A stretch of 64,000 nt of DNA from Peromyscus leucopus (GCF_004664715.2 NC_051063.1:116298829-116362828); one strand, 5' to 3'; shown: positions 13,618 through 25,747, counted from the stretch's first letter. The notes: generated by a model not told the origin, from the sequence alone. Numbers and translations are program-made.

Positions 13618-14285
13618 AAAACAGCAAAGCTCTGGGGAAGCAGGTAAGAGGCTCTCTATGGGAGTTTTTGATGCTCAGGAGAGAGGATCCTAAAGGATGA
13701 GTAAGAGGTTATAGTAAAGATTAGTTTGGCTAACTCTATGTGAAGTTAGCTAGCATTCAAACAAGATGATGGTATTTGTAGAAATGCACTGCAGTCTAGA
13801 CACATCAGTTTTGCAATCTCTGGGTGGTATGAAGGCACAGATCTATAAAGAGATGGAAATCTAAAGAGTGGAAAAAATTAATGCCTGGAGGTAGATATCC
13901 AGACAGAAACAAGAATCCATTCGCAAATTCTGTTGTATTTAATCATCTCTTGAATGAGGACGATGACCAATGTGCTCTACTGGTGGAGTCTAGAGTTCAA
14001 ACTTTAGTTATAACTTACATCTGGAGGCACAGAAGCAGTATTTTCATCCCTAATACCCCAGAGCTTTATGAGATGTTCTTATTACCTACAGTTTTATGAA
14101 GTAGTGATTTTGTGTTTCATATGAAGCTTGAGCTAGGTGGAGCTTTGGGAGGATCTTTAATCTTTGAAATTCCAAAAAGAGGTGCATAGCTCTTATTTTC
14201 TTTTTTTTAAAAAAAAGAAGCTACTGAAATAAGTATAATGTAGAGTTGGGAAATGATTAAAGGAGAGTGCAAAATAAAATGTTGA
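12741..14285. other. Unassigned intronic sequence with (AAAT)n
   Basis: A tetranucleotide (AAAT)n tract lies at 13567-13618. The remainder shows no recognised repeat or gene. Confidence 0.55.
13567..13618. repeat. (AAAT)n microsatellite
   Basis: About 13 uninterrupted AAAT units. Confidence 0.95.
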
Positions 14286-14640
14286 GTGTGTAGGGAGATA
14301 GATCAGTGGATAAAGCACTTCGCCTTGAAAGCATAAGGAATGGAGTTCAGAACCCCAAACCCACATAAAAGCTTGGCAGGTATAATGAGCCCCTTGCAAT
14401 CCTAGCACCTGAGTGAAAGAAACAGGGGATCCTCCAGGCAAGTTGATTAGTGAGACTAGCTGGAGTCAGAGAGAGACCCCTACTCAATAAATAAGGTGGG
14501 AAATGATTGTAAAAAAGACACTTGGTACTGATTCTGGGCTTCCACATGCATGTGCACACATGCATATGCACTCCCTCACACTTGTGCAGTCACACCCTTG
14601 TGAACACACATACACACATGCACATACCACACATGCAAAC
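14286..14640 (+). repeat. B3/B2-type SINE with CA-rich tail
   Basis: 'agggagatagatcagtggataaagcactt' is a diverged tRNA-like B2/B3 head. It is followed by 'gatcctccaggcaagttgattag' and an imperfect CACACA/CATGCA tail from about 14535. Confidence 0.75.
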
Positions 14641-15224
14641 AAAACAAAAATAATCCACTTCTTACAGATCCTGTTAACTCCAGCCTTCCTCTAGGTAAGC
14701 TCATTAGTATATAACTTTTGTTCCCTTTCCCACAGTGAATTCATTCCCACAAGAACAATCTCTAAACCCATTCAATATATCTCTCAGGCGAAGGATGGAG
14801 GCAGTGGGACCATCTACCAAGGTATCTGGGAAAGTTCTTTGAGTTTTGCTTAAAGGAGCTCCCTCATTCTCTCCTCTCCAATTCTGATACTCAGTCCTCC
14901 CTGCAAATCATACTCTCTCACTCTGAATGTGTTTCAAAGAAGACTTAAGAAATTCAAGGCACTAAGGGAGTAGCTACAGAGAATTCCATGATTTGATTAA
15001 CAGGATTTTCAGAAAAGCCTTTGGAATCCAGGTGCAGTGACTGCATGGAGGTGTGTTATAAATGTCTTATGTATGGTGTTTGAAAATTTCATACTTGAAT
15101 ATAACATTTTTGGTCAAGTTCATTCCCCATTCCTACTACTCTAATCCCTCATCTATGGCCCACATCTGCCCTATTCTCTCCAAATTCCAAATGTTCATTA
15201 AAAAATTTAATGCTAAAAGCACTG
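14641..15224. other. Unassigned intronic sequence
   Basis: No recognised feature. Confidence 0.5.
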
Positions 15225-15561
15225 CCTTAGTTAAGGTCTATGTCAATGTAAAGAGACACCATGACCATGGCAACTCTTATAAAGGACAAACATTTAATTG
15301 GGGTGTCTTACATTTTCATAGGTTTAGTCCATTATCATCATGGTTCAACATGGTGGCATGCAGGCAGACATGGTGCTGGAGAAAGAGCTGAGAGTACCGC
15401 ATCTTGACTTACAGGCAATAGGAAGTGGTCTGGCTCACTGGGGGTGGCTTGAGCATATATGAGAATTCAAAGCACACCTCCACAGTGACACCTCGTCCAA
15501 CAAGGCCACACTTCCTGATAGTGCCACTCCCTTTGGTGGCCAATTTATTTCAAACCACCAC
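15225..15561 (-). repeat. Dispersed rodent repeat, family G (reverse copy)
   Basis: It contains 'ccttagttaaggtctatgtc', 'aaagagacaccatgaccatgg' and 'caaggccacacttcctgatag', the reverse complement of the element at 178. It directly abuts an L1 3' UTR fragment. Confidence 0.85.
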
Positions 15562-16018
15562 AAACACTGAGTCCACTTAGTGCTGTCTGTACATGCATGG
15601 GGTGTAAGGACGTCGACTGGGGCACAGTTAGCCACTCAAGAGTTGAATCCCTGAAGAAAACTGATACTTCCTATCCCAGAAGCCATCAATTGCCAATATA
15701 TTCTCAACTGGAAGTAAGACTTCATGCCCACTTTCCCTCTCCTTGCTGAGATTTGGTCTGGCTCGATCCTTACATAGGTCTTGTACATGTTGACACAACC
15801 TGAGTCCATATGTCCAACTGCTTTTTTTGTGTTCAGAAAACATTATTTTGCTGTAGTTATCCACTATCTCTATCTTTTAAAGTCTTTCTGTTCCATCTTC
15901 TGCAATGACTCCGAGTCACAAGAGGAAAAGGAGTAATAGAGATGTCCCAATTAGGGCTGAACACTCCAAATTCTCTGCATTTTGACCAGTTGTATAAATT
16001 GTTACCCACTGCAAGAAG
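15562..16018 (-). mobile_element. LINE-1 3' UTR fragment (outer)
   Basis: 'cactgagtccacttagtgctgt', 'gccatcaattgcc' and 'tagagatgtcccaattagggctgaacactccaaa' are reverse-complement L1 3' UTR landmarks of muroid rodents. It is non-coding and immediately adjoins a second L1 3' end. Confidence 0.8.
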
Positions 16019-16575
16019 TTTTTTTTTTTACAATGTATTTTTTATTGAAAATAGATTCTTCTCTCATAAAATACATCCTGACCACAGTTTCCCCTTCTTC
16101 TATTTTTCCCAGCTAACCCTCATATCCCATCTCCCCCAGATACACCACCCCCATTTCCTCTTCAGAAAACAGTAAGCCTCCAAGAGACAACAGTCAAATA
16201 GGACAAAACAAAGTAAAATAAGATGAGGCAAAGGGCCCTCATATTCAGGCTGGACAAGGGAACCCAATAGGAGGAAAAGTCTCAAGAGCAGGCACAAGAG
16301 TTAAAGATATACCTGCTCCCACTGGTAAGATTCCCACAAAAACACTAAGCTAACAGCCATAATATGTATGCAGAGGACTTGTTGCAGACCCAAGAAAGAC
16401 CACCTTGCCACCCTGCTTAGTTGATTCACTGGGCCATGCTCTCCTGGTGTCCTACACCCCCTCTGACTCCCATAATATTTCCTTTCCCTCCTTGCAGGGG
16501 CGTTACCCATTCTCCTAGGGAAGGGACATGATGGAGACCTCCAATTTAGACTCTCTTTCCCCATAATGTCTGGAT
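16019..16575 (-). mobile_element. LINE-1 3' end (inner, poly-T at left)
   Basis: It starts with a T run and 'tattgaaaatagattcttctctcat', then 'aggcctccaagagacaacag'-like text, 'caacccaataggaggaaaagtc' and 'gatggagacctccaatttagact'. This is the classic reverse-complemented rodent L1 3' UTR, and the insertion is 5'-truncated. Two reverse frames (16100-16564) are non-coding artefacts. Confidence 0.9.
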
Positions 16576-16576
16576 T

Positions 16577-16619
<43 letters not shown>

Positions 16620-16621
16620 TT
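16576..16621. repeat. (TTTA)n microsatellite
   Basis: About 11 TTTA units. They sit at the A-rich tail side of the reverse ID element that follows. Confidence 0.95.
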
Positions 16622-16694
16622 TGAACTAGGGACTGAACCCACAGACCTATATTTATTAGGTAAATGCTTTGACACTGAGGTAAATCTCCAGCCT
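16622..16694 (-). repeat. ID SINE
   Basis: 'gaactagggactgaaccca', 'gtaaatgctttgacactgagg' and 'aaatctccagcc' are the reverse complement of the ID element's tRNA-like body, with the A-box and B-box regions decayed. Confidence 0.85.
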
Positions 16695-16779
16695 AATTCA
16701 TAATTTGATGGCATTATTAGGAAGTAGTAGAAGTTCTCAAAGTTGGGATATACTTAGGTTAAGTAGGTCATGAGGGATG

Positions 16780-17169
16780 TGCTGTGGGATGTTCTGTATG
16801 GCAAATGTGTTGCTCTGATTGGTCAATAAATCAAACACTGATTGGTCAGTGGCTAGGCAGGAAGTATAGGCGGGACTAACAGAGAGGAGAAAAAAGAACA
16901 GGAAGGCAGAAAGAGACACTGCCAGCTGCCACCATGACAAGCCGCATGTGAAGATGCCAGTAAGCCATGAGCCACGTGGCAAGGTATAGACTTATGGAAA
17001 TGGATTAATTTAAGCTATAAGAACAGTTAGCAAGAAGCCTGCCACAGCCATACAGTTTGTAAGCAATATAAGTCTCTGTGTTTACTTGGTTGAGTCTGAG
17101 CAGCTGTGGGACTGGCGGGTGAGAGAGATTTGTCCTGACTGTGGGCCAGGCAGGAAAACTCTAACTACA
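16780..17169 (+). mobile_element. Solo LTR, copy 2
   Basis: It runs from TGCTGTGGGATG to CTAACTACA, 390 bp. It contains CCAAT-type 'gattggtcaataaatc' and 'gattggtcagtggctaggcagg', the segment 'gagccacgtggcaag', and the 3' landmark 'atataagtctctgtgt'. It is flanked by the perfect 6-bp duplication GGGATG (16774-16779 and 17170-17175), which indicates retroviral integration and LTR-LTR recombination. No internal sequence remains. Confidence 0.9.
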
Positions 17170-17175
17170 GGGATG

Positions 17176-17594
17176 TACCCTAAAAGAATACTTCTTGTCC
17201 ATATTTCCCCTTCTTCTTAGCCTCACTCTCTCTTTCCTAGTCCCCTTTTTCTCTCTTTTTCCTTTTCCCCTGATCTTACCCAGTCTATCCTTGCTCCTGT
17301 CTTTTTCTGATTCACATGATGTTGCCCTCACCTCAGTCAGAGAACCATGGATTGAAACTTCTGAAACCACGGACTGAGAAATCTATGTAGACCTCTCTTT
17401 CTTCCACGGTGTTTCTGTCGGGCATTTTGTCATGGTGAAAGAAAGGCCTATTTTCATTGCATGTGTCCTCTCATTAGACCCTAATCTTCTGGAAAACAGG
17501 CTCAGACTTTACTATCTGCAAGTGTCAGTTGCTCAGTAAGTAGTTATTATAGATGGCCACAATCGGGGAAAGCTACAAGGTAGCAAAATGTGGT
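17176..17594. other. Unassigned intronic sequence, pyrimidine-rich at the start
   Basis: CT-rich from about 17205 to 17310, giving a spurious Leu/Pro-rich frame. No recognised feature. Confidence 0.5.
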
Positions 17595-17800
17595 GCTTGG
17601 GTGATTAAGCTGGGCTGATGAGACACCTGCATTGAAATCTCACCTTTCTTACATGCTAACCATGAGTACTGTGGCTAGTCATTTACACTTTCTACTTTAA
17701 ACTTTGATGTCCTCATCTGTAAAACAGAAAACTAACAGCAGCTTATTTACAAACTTGTTTGAAGGAAATCAATAGTAAAGTATTTTATGTAAACCCATAA
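17595..17800 (+). repeat. MIR SINE
   Basis: 'attgaaatctcacctttcttacatgctaacc...gtggctagtcatttacactttct' followed by 'gatgtcctcatctgtaaaacag' preserves the MIR order well. Confidence 0.8.
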
Positions 17801-18178
17801 TACTTTGATAAGAGAAGCTGTTTTTATAATAAAACTCCATGGTAAACTTTAAAAAGGGACAGATGTTGAACAGTTCAGGGTTTGCAGTCTACAAGGCCTC
17901 TGTGTAACTTAGATGTGCAGGTTACAAGGCCTCTGTACTTGAAGCAGTACAGGAGCCATCAGTAACCTGTAAACCAGGAGAACAGCTCTGCTCTAATAGA
18001 AGCTTAGGTTAATACAGAAGGGGCTTGTATTTTGCCCATGGGTCAAAATTTACTGACACTTGCTAAGTTGTCTGAACATTAATCATTAATAAATGGACCT
18101 TATTGGAGATTATTGATCTTGGCAGTAAATAAATAAAAAAAAACAACCCCTGTTCAGGGTGAGTTTCAGCATATGGCA

Positions 18179-18577
18179 TATAGTTGGAAGTTTTTCTGTG
18201 TCCTGCTGGGCCCGCGGTCGGGACAAATCTCTCACCCACAGTCCCACAGCTTTTTATAAAATAATCACAGAAAAGCTTAATACAACTGCTTGGCCATTTG
18301 CTCAGGCTTGTTATTCACTAGCTCTTCCATTTAAATTAACCCATAATTCTTATCTATGTTTAGCATGTGGCTTGGTACCTTTTTTCCATTCTGCCTTCAC
18401 ATCTTGCTTCCTCTGTGCCTGTCTGGCCAATTCTGACTCAGCCTTCCTCTTCCCAGAATTCTCCTTGTCTGCTTATCCTGCCTAACTTCCTGCCTGGCTA
18501 CTGGCCAATCAGTGCTTTATTTATCAACTAATCAGAGCAACACACATTCACAGCATACAGAACGATATTCCACAGCA
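18179..18577 (-). mobile_element. Solo LTR, copy 3
   Basis: This is the reverse complement of copy 2: 'gggacaaatctctcaccca', 'aaattaacccataattcttatct', 'cctgcctggctactggccaatcagtg' and 'cagcatacagaacgatattccacagca'. Flanks ATGGCA (18173-18178) and ATGGTA (18578-18583) match at 5 of 6 bases, consistent with an aged 6-bp duplication. The forward frame at 18159-18485 is antisense LTR sequence and not a gene. Confidence 0.88.
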
Positions 18578-18583
18578 ATGGTA

Positions 18584-20140
18584 CCTAAACTAGGCTCCCC
18601 TGAACAAGTCTCAAGATGAGATACTATAGTTTTCTAAATGTGGAAAAAGTAAAGGTTGGAATTCCGAATTATAAAATCAAGAAATATGAAAGACAGGGTG
18701 ACAGGTACAATACTGTGCCTTCTAATCACCAAACCATGGTTATATTTGCTTATAGTCTTTTTCTACTATCCTGAAATGGGATGTTAGGCTATCTAGTGAA
18801 CTGTAAGCACATAGCCAGAGTATATTTAGAGAACTAATTAGGTAAAAATGGAAATGTTATTATTAATTTATGCTGATCTGTAAGCAGATGGGTAGCTTGA
18901 GTTTGTGACTAGGGCATAAGCCACTCTCAAACTCAGGAAAAGATTTCCATTTCTCAAGTAAGGCATTAAGACTCTGTCAAAAATAATTATTCAGATGACG
19001 GTAATACAGACTGATAGTCATTATGAAACCAATCATGACTATTAAACACACCCATAATCTCCTTTAAATTATACCTTCTAACTTCACTTTGACTTTAGAT
19101 TTCAAATGGGTCTCATTCTTTTATGTTCCCAAGTTCTAACAGCTCCAACCAGAAGAATTAAAAATGCAGGATAAAATGTATGACCAGGTTAAAAGCCATG
19201 GCCAGAGAAGTCAGGCTAGCTGCATCCTCTAACTTCATCGAAATCCATGGGAGCTGAGTGTGTAAACTGTTGTATTTTCCTTAGGACCTTGTTAAAAAAA
19301 ATAATGTTTCTTTCAACACACTATGTGCTTAGGGTACACCATTCATAACACAGATCCTGAAAGAAGTCACCTGATACAAATTGTGCTCATCAATGAATAC
19401 ACAAGGGACTATCAAGGTTTCTTTTTTCACATTTTGACATTTGAAAACTAGAAAGAATCAGAGATGGCTTATTACTTGATTTAATAGAAAAAGATTTTTA
19501 AAATAATGTGTTATGCTCAACTCATTAAAAAGGAAATTAGAGTAACTATTTACCCATACCCAAGTGCAATTATCTATGCAATTCCAGTTTGTATAAATGC
19601 AAGTTTTATAACTGTTTATTTTCTACATGCCTGTAAAATAAATGATGTGTGAGACTACCCTTGAAAAGGCTTCCAGAAAACTCGCCAGTCTTAACTGCTT
19701 TCTATGCCAGCTTCTGAATAGCTTAAAAATAGTAAAAGAGCTCACTAAATTTAATAAAACACACAGAAAACTTTCCCTTTACAACAACAACAACATAATT
19801 CTAGGCTATCATTCCCACTGTTCTGTTATACATGGGGCAAAACACTTAGGAACTGCCACTCGATACAGTTGTCTAATAGAAGAAATAGGAAAAAAAAAAA
19901 ACCTGCTGCGTGTTATGACAGAGCATCAGACTACAGGCCACACCTTAATTTTTAAAATACACTACATTTGATATAAAGAAATGTGTATTAAAATAAAGAA
20001 ATAAAATAATTAGGCAACTTTAGGGAGGTCACCTATGCCTCAATTTTTATTTCTTTTGAATGATAATAATGCCTACCCCATGAAGTCTTACAAATAATTG
20101 AGTGGGTTCTTACACAAAAATCTTTGTACAAAGTAACCTC
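18584..20140. other. Unassigned intronic sequence
   Basis: AT-rich sequence with no recognised repeat. The 109-codon frame at 19642-19971 has no identifiable domain and ends in A-rich sequence. Confidence 0.5.
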
Positions 20141-20380
20141 AAGGGTTGGAGAGATGGCTCAGTGGTTAGAGATGCTTCCTGTCCTACTTCCAGAAGAAGC
20201 AACTAAGAAAAATATGAAGAAATGGGATGGTTTCATGGGTAGTGGTGCTTGCTGTCAAGTCTGACAACCTTCCATTCCTGGAACTCACATGGTGGAAGGA
20301 AAGACCTGCTCCTTTGCAAAGGTTATTCTTGGACGTATGTCAAGATACACACACCAAAACAGATAAAAGTAATAAAACTA
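20141..20380 (+). repeat. B2/B3 SINE
   Basis: 'aagggttggagagatggctcagtggttagag' is the tRNA-like B2 head with A-box. The body is diverged and ends in a CACACACC-rich tail. Confidence 0.88.
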
Positions 20381-20465
20381 TTATAAATAGCATATTAAAG
20401 TGTGCTTGTCAAGACTACGCAAAGCTTAGAGTTCAGTCTAATTTGTATCACCTCATGAAATCTGT

Positions 20466-20580
20466 GGGCACATGCTTGGAATCCCAGGGCATAGTGGCAG
20501 AAAGATCAACACTATAAGGTCAGCCTTGGCTACACAGTGAGTTTGAGGCCAGCCTAGGATGTGCAAGACTTGTCTCAAAA
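20466..20580 (+). repeat. B1 SINE (diverged)
   Basis: 'gggcacatgcttggaatccca' and 'gtgagtttgaggccagcctagg' followed by 'cttgtctcaaaa' define an old B1. Its A-rich tail has expanded into the neighbouring purine repeat. Confidence 0.8.
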
Positions 20581-20609
20581 GTGAAAGAAAAGAAATAAAG
20601 AAAGACAGA

Positions 20610-20709
20610 AAGGAAGGAAGGAAGGAAGGAAGGAAGGAAGGAAGGAAGGAAGGAAGGAAGGAAGGAAGGAAGGAAGGAAAGCAAAGCAAAGCAAAGCAAA
20701 GCAAAACAA
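20610..20709. repeat. (GGAA)n and (GCAAA)n tract
   Basis: About 17 GGAA units at 20610-20679 are followed by five or so GCAAA-type units, all in the tail of the upstream B1. The reverse frame here is a PSFL repeat artefact. Confidence 0.95.
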
Positions 20710-21361
20710 AAGATTTATAGAATTTTTTTTGCATAGGTGAGCTAAAAAAAATCCCTAAAGATAATAAATATGTTTAGTACTTACTAAAATTCCAAAAACC
20801 GCTGCAGTGTAAAATGTCCACTCTTCTACTACAATAAGTCGCACCATCTCAGAAGGTGTACAGTCAAGCACATTCATTCTCCGAGCAGAAGGCATCCACA
20901 GGCATATTTACTTTTAAGCCAAATTTGGGAGATTTAATTTAAAATAATTGCTTCCCAATGTACCTATTGATCCTAGAGCACTCTTGGAGATGTGGGTCTA
21001 GAGAGTCACTATACGCAGAATAGAAATAGTTGAGGAAATTTGTCAGAAATGGGGCTTGAGCTAAAGGAAAACAAGAATGAAGACACTGCAGGTTTTCCTC
21101 TGTGGATTTGATTCATCTCAGTACTACACAGGTACAACATGCTTCATTATTTCCTGGCTACGCTGTTGGCACCTAATGTCCTACTTGTGAACATAACTGC
21201 ACCTGAAGCACTACACTTGAAGAGCAATAGGAAGTGTGTGTGTGGGGGGGGGTAAGATACAGGAGGACTTCTCTCAACAGAGTGCAGCTCTGTGTGTCTC
21301 AGAGAGAAACACAGAAAGTAAAAACCAGACTAGCTGCTGGGCTACAGTAACAATCAGTAGG
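20710..21361. other. Unassigned intronic sequence
   Basis: No recognised feature. The segment 20790-20900 is less AT-rich than its surroundings, but I see no splice-flanked open frame. Confidence 0.5.
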
Positions 21362-21366
21362 AGTGT

Positions 21367-21422
<56 letters not shown>
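21362..21422. repeat. (TG)n microsatellite
   Basis: About 28 TG units with one early TT interruption. Confidence 0.95.
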
Positions 21423-21425
<3 letters not shown>

Positions 21426-24400
21426 ATACAGTAGAATCAGATTTAATGCATCTGAGAAATCCAAATACATTTTCCCAATGACTACAACAATTTTAGAAGG
21501 TGGAGAGAAAGCAAATCGCAAATTTGTAAGAGGGAAGACTCAGATAAAAGGCACCAGTAACGCACCAGGTGAACCTGTTAGCTGTTAACAGGTAGCAGGG
21601 TTCAGTCAACACTTGAGATGAGCCCAGATGGCAGGACCCCAAACTTTTAGTATGAAAGCACATTAAGAAGATTATCTATGACCACAGAAAAGCATAAAAC
21701 ATTCATTGTTAGAGTAAATTGAAAGAGTAAGATAGACTGGGCTCCTGAGTAATGTACACATATAAAGTGTAGGAAATTTTAATAATTATTTTAAAATTAC
21801 AAGCATAAACCAGGAATGTTTGGGGGAAACTGAGACATTTGAGCAAACAATCATATGCTACCTAGAGAATCCATTCAGGCAGGCTGCACAGAAAATCTGA
21901 TTTAGTAAAGATCATTTTTCTTTCCTTTGAATTTAGTATAAAAAGAGATAATCTAAAGATTAGATGTACCACAATAAAGGTATATATTGTTTTCATTTTA
22001 AAATTTGTTAGTCAGCCAGGGGCTACCATATTGTTCCAGCAATAATAATAACACAAAGTTGCTACAGAAAATGGAAGGCTAAGACAGGAAGTCCTACTCA
22101 GCGATGGAGTCAGCAGCTGGGCAGACAGTGGTTTCAATCACAAGTTCTAGTTTCATTTAAGAAAGGGCAAGGCTGCCACTGCTGCTTTCCACAGGATCTC
22201 TAACAGGAAGTGTCCATAAGGGTAAGCCAGAGCGTGTGGCTTTGGCTCCTTAGTAGTTTTGGAAATGTAAAAGGAGAAGAATGGAAATCAGATGTTCATT
22301 GCCAGCTGATTATGATGTCATGCAAGAGATCTTTAACTGTTTAAAGATTTCCTTTATAAAAATGCTTTCTACTCGATATGTTCCCTGGCCCAAATGCAAT
22401 CAAAGAAGGAACTGTTTGCTGTTCCCAAATGCTGTCATCTCAGGAACCAAAGCAGTCTAACCTGGGGCTCAGCTTCATAAAGGGTGCAATGCTGTACTCA
22501 AAAGTTAGCAGACCTTTATCTCAGATCTGTGAGCAGCTTGGCACTTCACTGTGTCCATGATGCATATTATTTCAGAGGTTCCTAATACTGCTGGGGAAAG
22601 TTAACCCAGTGTCAGTCAGCCATTTGCTTGAGGACACTCAGAAGGGCAACTCCAACTGCATTGTTTACAGAAAAGAGGGAAGTACAGTGTGGATTCATGG
22701 TTCACCACAAGGTCTTGTACTCTTATGGACATGTTGCTGTGAAATTCTATGCCCTGCTCTCCCACACTTGTCCACAGCCTCTCTTCAGACTTAACACTAG
22801 TGGGAACATGAAGGATTAGAAATATAATACTTAAGTGGGAGGGTCAGCCAGACCTTAAGTTAATGAGCATAGTGTTCTCAAACAGATACAGTTTGGCACT
22901 GCAGTGAATGAACCAAGAATGTCAGAGTGAAGTGAGGAAAACAAAGTTAAGAAAGGTCTTAGGCCCCAAAGTAATTCCAACCCTCTCCATAGCTCATAGC
23001 CTCCTCTCTTTCTTCTTATTAGTTGTCAATCACTATTCAGCACACTATAGATTTTACTTAGGCTGCGCTATGGCTCTCTATGAAGACAAAATTGTGTCTG
23101 TTTTTACAAACTTTTGCAGTTTCACTCACAGAATTTTTGACTGGTAAGTAAGAAATACTTGATGGTTTTTAATGCAATGAAAGAGTAATAAAAGAACACT
23201 TCTACATAGAAATCATTTGGTCCAGTTTACCCATAGCTACAAAAAGTAATCCAGAACCCTATGTCTCCTTATGCCTAGCTGAAGAGTTTAAAAAAGAAAG
23301 AAAAAAAAGGAAGGAAGAAAAGAAGGAAGCAAGGAAAGAAGAAAGAAAAAATCTGAAGGAAAATGCAGAAGATATGACAGTGGAGTGTGTGACTCGGGGA
23401 AAAAGAGCGAGTGAGTTAGCTTATATTTTGGAATGAAAAAGAAAATCCAGGCTAACATCCAGGGAAAGACTGTAGTTGTGAAACTTCTGTAAGTTAATCA
23501 AGAACCAAGGGAAAAATAATAAGAAACAAGCAATTAAGGATTAAAAGAACTGGAGACGTGCTCTGGAACAGGAGAGCCCTTTTAAAAAGACAACACTGGG
23601 AACTGGGGGACAATAACCTCTACACACAGGAAAGCTTCGAGACAGCATGTAGGCAGTTCAGGTAATAAGAGTGTCCTGGAAATCACTATAACAGACAATG
23701 TTTCAGGTAGAACCCCATCAGAGACCACCAACTCCCTTCCCCTTTTTATCATTCTGTGAGTTAAGCAGCAACTTAATCCTGCTGGGTTTACACTTCAGGG
23801 ATACTCTCAAACAAACTTTTTCTTTTCTATTCCTATAGCCACTGATCTTGAGGAAGGTCATTTTCCCATAGGAATCCAGGTAAGGTTGAAATAAAAGTAA
23901 CCCTGTTTAGTGAAATGTATTATTCTCCCTATTTTAACATATATAGCTATATTTAAGATATACAATATTTATCATATTTATAGTCAGAGTACTATGTAAT
24001 AGAACACCCCAAACCACTTTAAATGATGGATATTGAAGAAATTTCACCCACAATTTTCTGGGGACGTGTACAAATGTCTATAATGAAGTCTACATACGAA
24101 CTCCATAAGTAAAGAGACAATACCTGTCTTATGTACACCTGAATCCCAAACAAGTATCAAATGCTTGGTCTTCACAAATATCTAAATATTTGTTTTAAAC
24201 TAATTAACAAAAGTAGAACAGCCATGACAAAAAGTATACAGATTGAAATCCTAATAATCTAAAAGATATATTTAAATTCACACAGAAAACTATAACAAGA
24301 TAAGGTGATGAATATGCTAAGTGTCCTACATTGACTATCTTCCAATGAATAAATGAATCAAGGCAGTACGTGTGTGTCATAAACTTGTGTTATATTATAT

Positions 24401-25248
24401 GCCAATTAAAAGTAAAATGAATGAAATAAATTTTATGTTCAATGATATTTTCTTTTAAGATTGAGATTTAAAATATAAACCAAAAAGGGAGCTGAGAGTG
24501 AGCATAGAAAAGAAAACTTGTACTAAAAAATCAGAGATCAGTGAAAGGCCCAATTTTAAGTGCAATGCCTTTTTGTACCACAAAGGATCCTGGGTCTTGC
24601 AGCTTTGCCTAGGCTCCTACTTCCTAGTACTTCCCAGTCTCCCAGGAGAATCAGAAGAACCAAGCTATGCTAATTACTCCACATTTGTACTATTCCCTTT
24701 CTTACCCTATCATTTCAGTATTCCCAACATGGTGGTCCTATATCATTGTCATTACTTCATTCATATGACAAAGTGTAACTCCGGACATGCAGGTGAATGG
24801 ATTTAACAGTCACAGTGTGAACTTAAGAATAAGGCAATGACACAGAATGTCACATCCATTTCTTTCGTTTCCTATGAAATTATAGGATCTTTTAAGGACT
24901 AAACACACCTGGTATATAGTGAGCTTGAAAGAGTTGTGCACAATACAAGAATGCTTGTGAAACACACCAGTGTATAGCTAGCTCACAAAAGTTGTGGAAG
25001 TTTATAAACTATTATCAGTATGGCCATGTACAAGTGGTTTTCCTTCCTTAGTCATAATCATCTTAAATAATAGGTAGTAATTTCATTCCCACCCTCTCAT
25101 TACCTTGCTATGAGACAGAGCATAAAGCAATTTGCAAACTATATCATTGGGCAGAAATTTCACAGTAATCTATGATAATGATAATGGTTATGTGCTGGGC
25201 TCTTTATGAATCTTAGTCTATTAGGCTTATTGTTTAATGTGGCCTTAC
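21423..25248. other. Intron 2 sequence adjoining exon 2, mostly unassigned
   Basis: A purine tract of AAG/GGAA units lies at about 23289-23352. A weak MIR-like piece lies at about 25170-25235, next to exon 2. Otherwise it is AT-rich unique-looking sequence with no coding feature recognised. Confidence 0.5.
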
Positions 25249-25529
25249 CTTGGCTGAAGTTTCAAACCATCCTACGAAACCATGCTCCTTGCAGAACTGG
25301 TCCATCTTGAGTCCATTGTTCATAAGCACATCCTTCCCCTGGTCACATTTGTTGGCCAATAAAACCACTGACACTGGCTTACCATTAGGGAGAGTTAACT
25401 TTGAGTCCAAATCATTTTTCCACTTTGCCACTGCTTCAAATGTGGCTGGCCTGGTGACATCGAAGACGATAAATGCTCCCATCGCTTCTCGGTAATAGAC
25501 TCTTGTCATGTTTCCAAATCTTTCTTGAC
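25249..25529 (-). CDS. Rab38: Rab38 coding exon 2 (residues 68-161)
   Basis: The acceptor is a pyrimidine-rich tract ending TTTTTGGTGATAG|GTCAAGAAAG. It joins exon 1 in phase 1 to restore the switch II motif WDIAGQE (residues 64-70). The exon continues through RFGNMTRVYYREAMGAF and contains the guanine-specificity motifs NKCD (127-130) and ETSAK (157-161). It ends at AAG|GTAAGG, after exactly 161 codons in total (202 + 281 = 483 nt). No stop or frameshift was seen. The following exon should encode about 50 residues: helix 5, the hypervariable tail and a C-terminal prenylation site. I could not find it between 1 and 25248, so it probably lies left of the window. The overall match is to RAB38, with RAB32 the only close alternative. 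Confidence 0.97.
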
Positions 25530-25747
25530 CTATCACCAAAAAGAACAGAATTCAGAGAGTTTTTAAAATTGGAATCATAATTATACACTACACTAGAGAT
25601 TCATGGGGCCTTCAAAATGAAAAGATGATGCAATAGAGAGTTCTATTGCTAATTTGGAGTGGATAAATATCCAATTATGTAGCTGTGTTAGTTAATCTTT
25701 ACAGCCAGAAGGGAATCTTTCATTTAAAAACATGGGGTTTTGTATAC

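Larger units (their letters stand above)
1..25248 (-). other. Rab38: Rab38 intron 2 (partial, runs off left edge)
   Basis: Sequence downstream of exon 2 begins with a GTAAGG donor. I looked for a reverse-strand sequence encoding the conserved RAB38 tail (ENINIDEAS onward) and did not find it, so the intron probably continues past position 1. This was an eye search, and a missed exon cannot be fully excluded. Confidence 0.75.

Noticed and set aside
13567..13618. Evenly spaced repeats considered as a CRISPR-like array (also 16576, 20610)
   Set aside because: These are simple tandem microsatellites without spacers, in a mammalian genome.
18159..18485. 108-codon forward frame with Cys/Phe-rich protein
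   Set aside because: It lies within the reverse-oriented solo LTR at 18179-18577.
20141..20172. tRNA-like A-box sequence as a tRNA gene
   Set aside because: It is the tRNA-derived head of a B2 SINE and does not form a complete tRNA.
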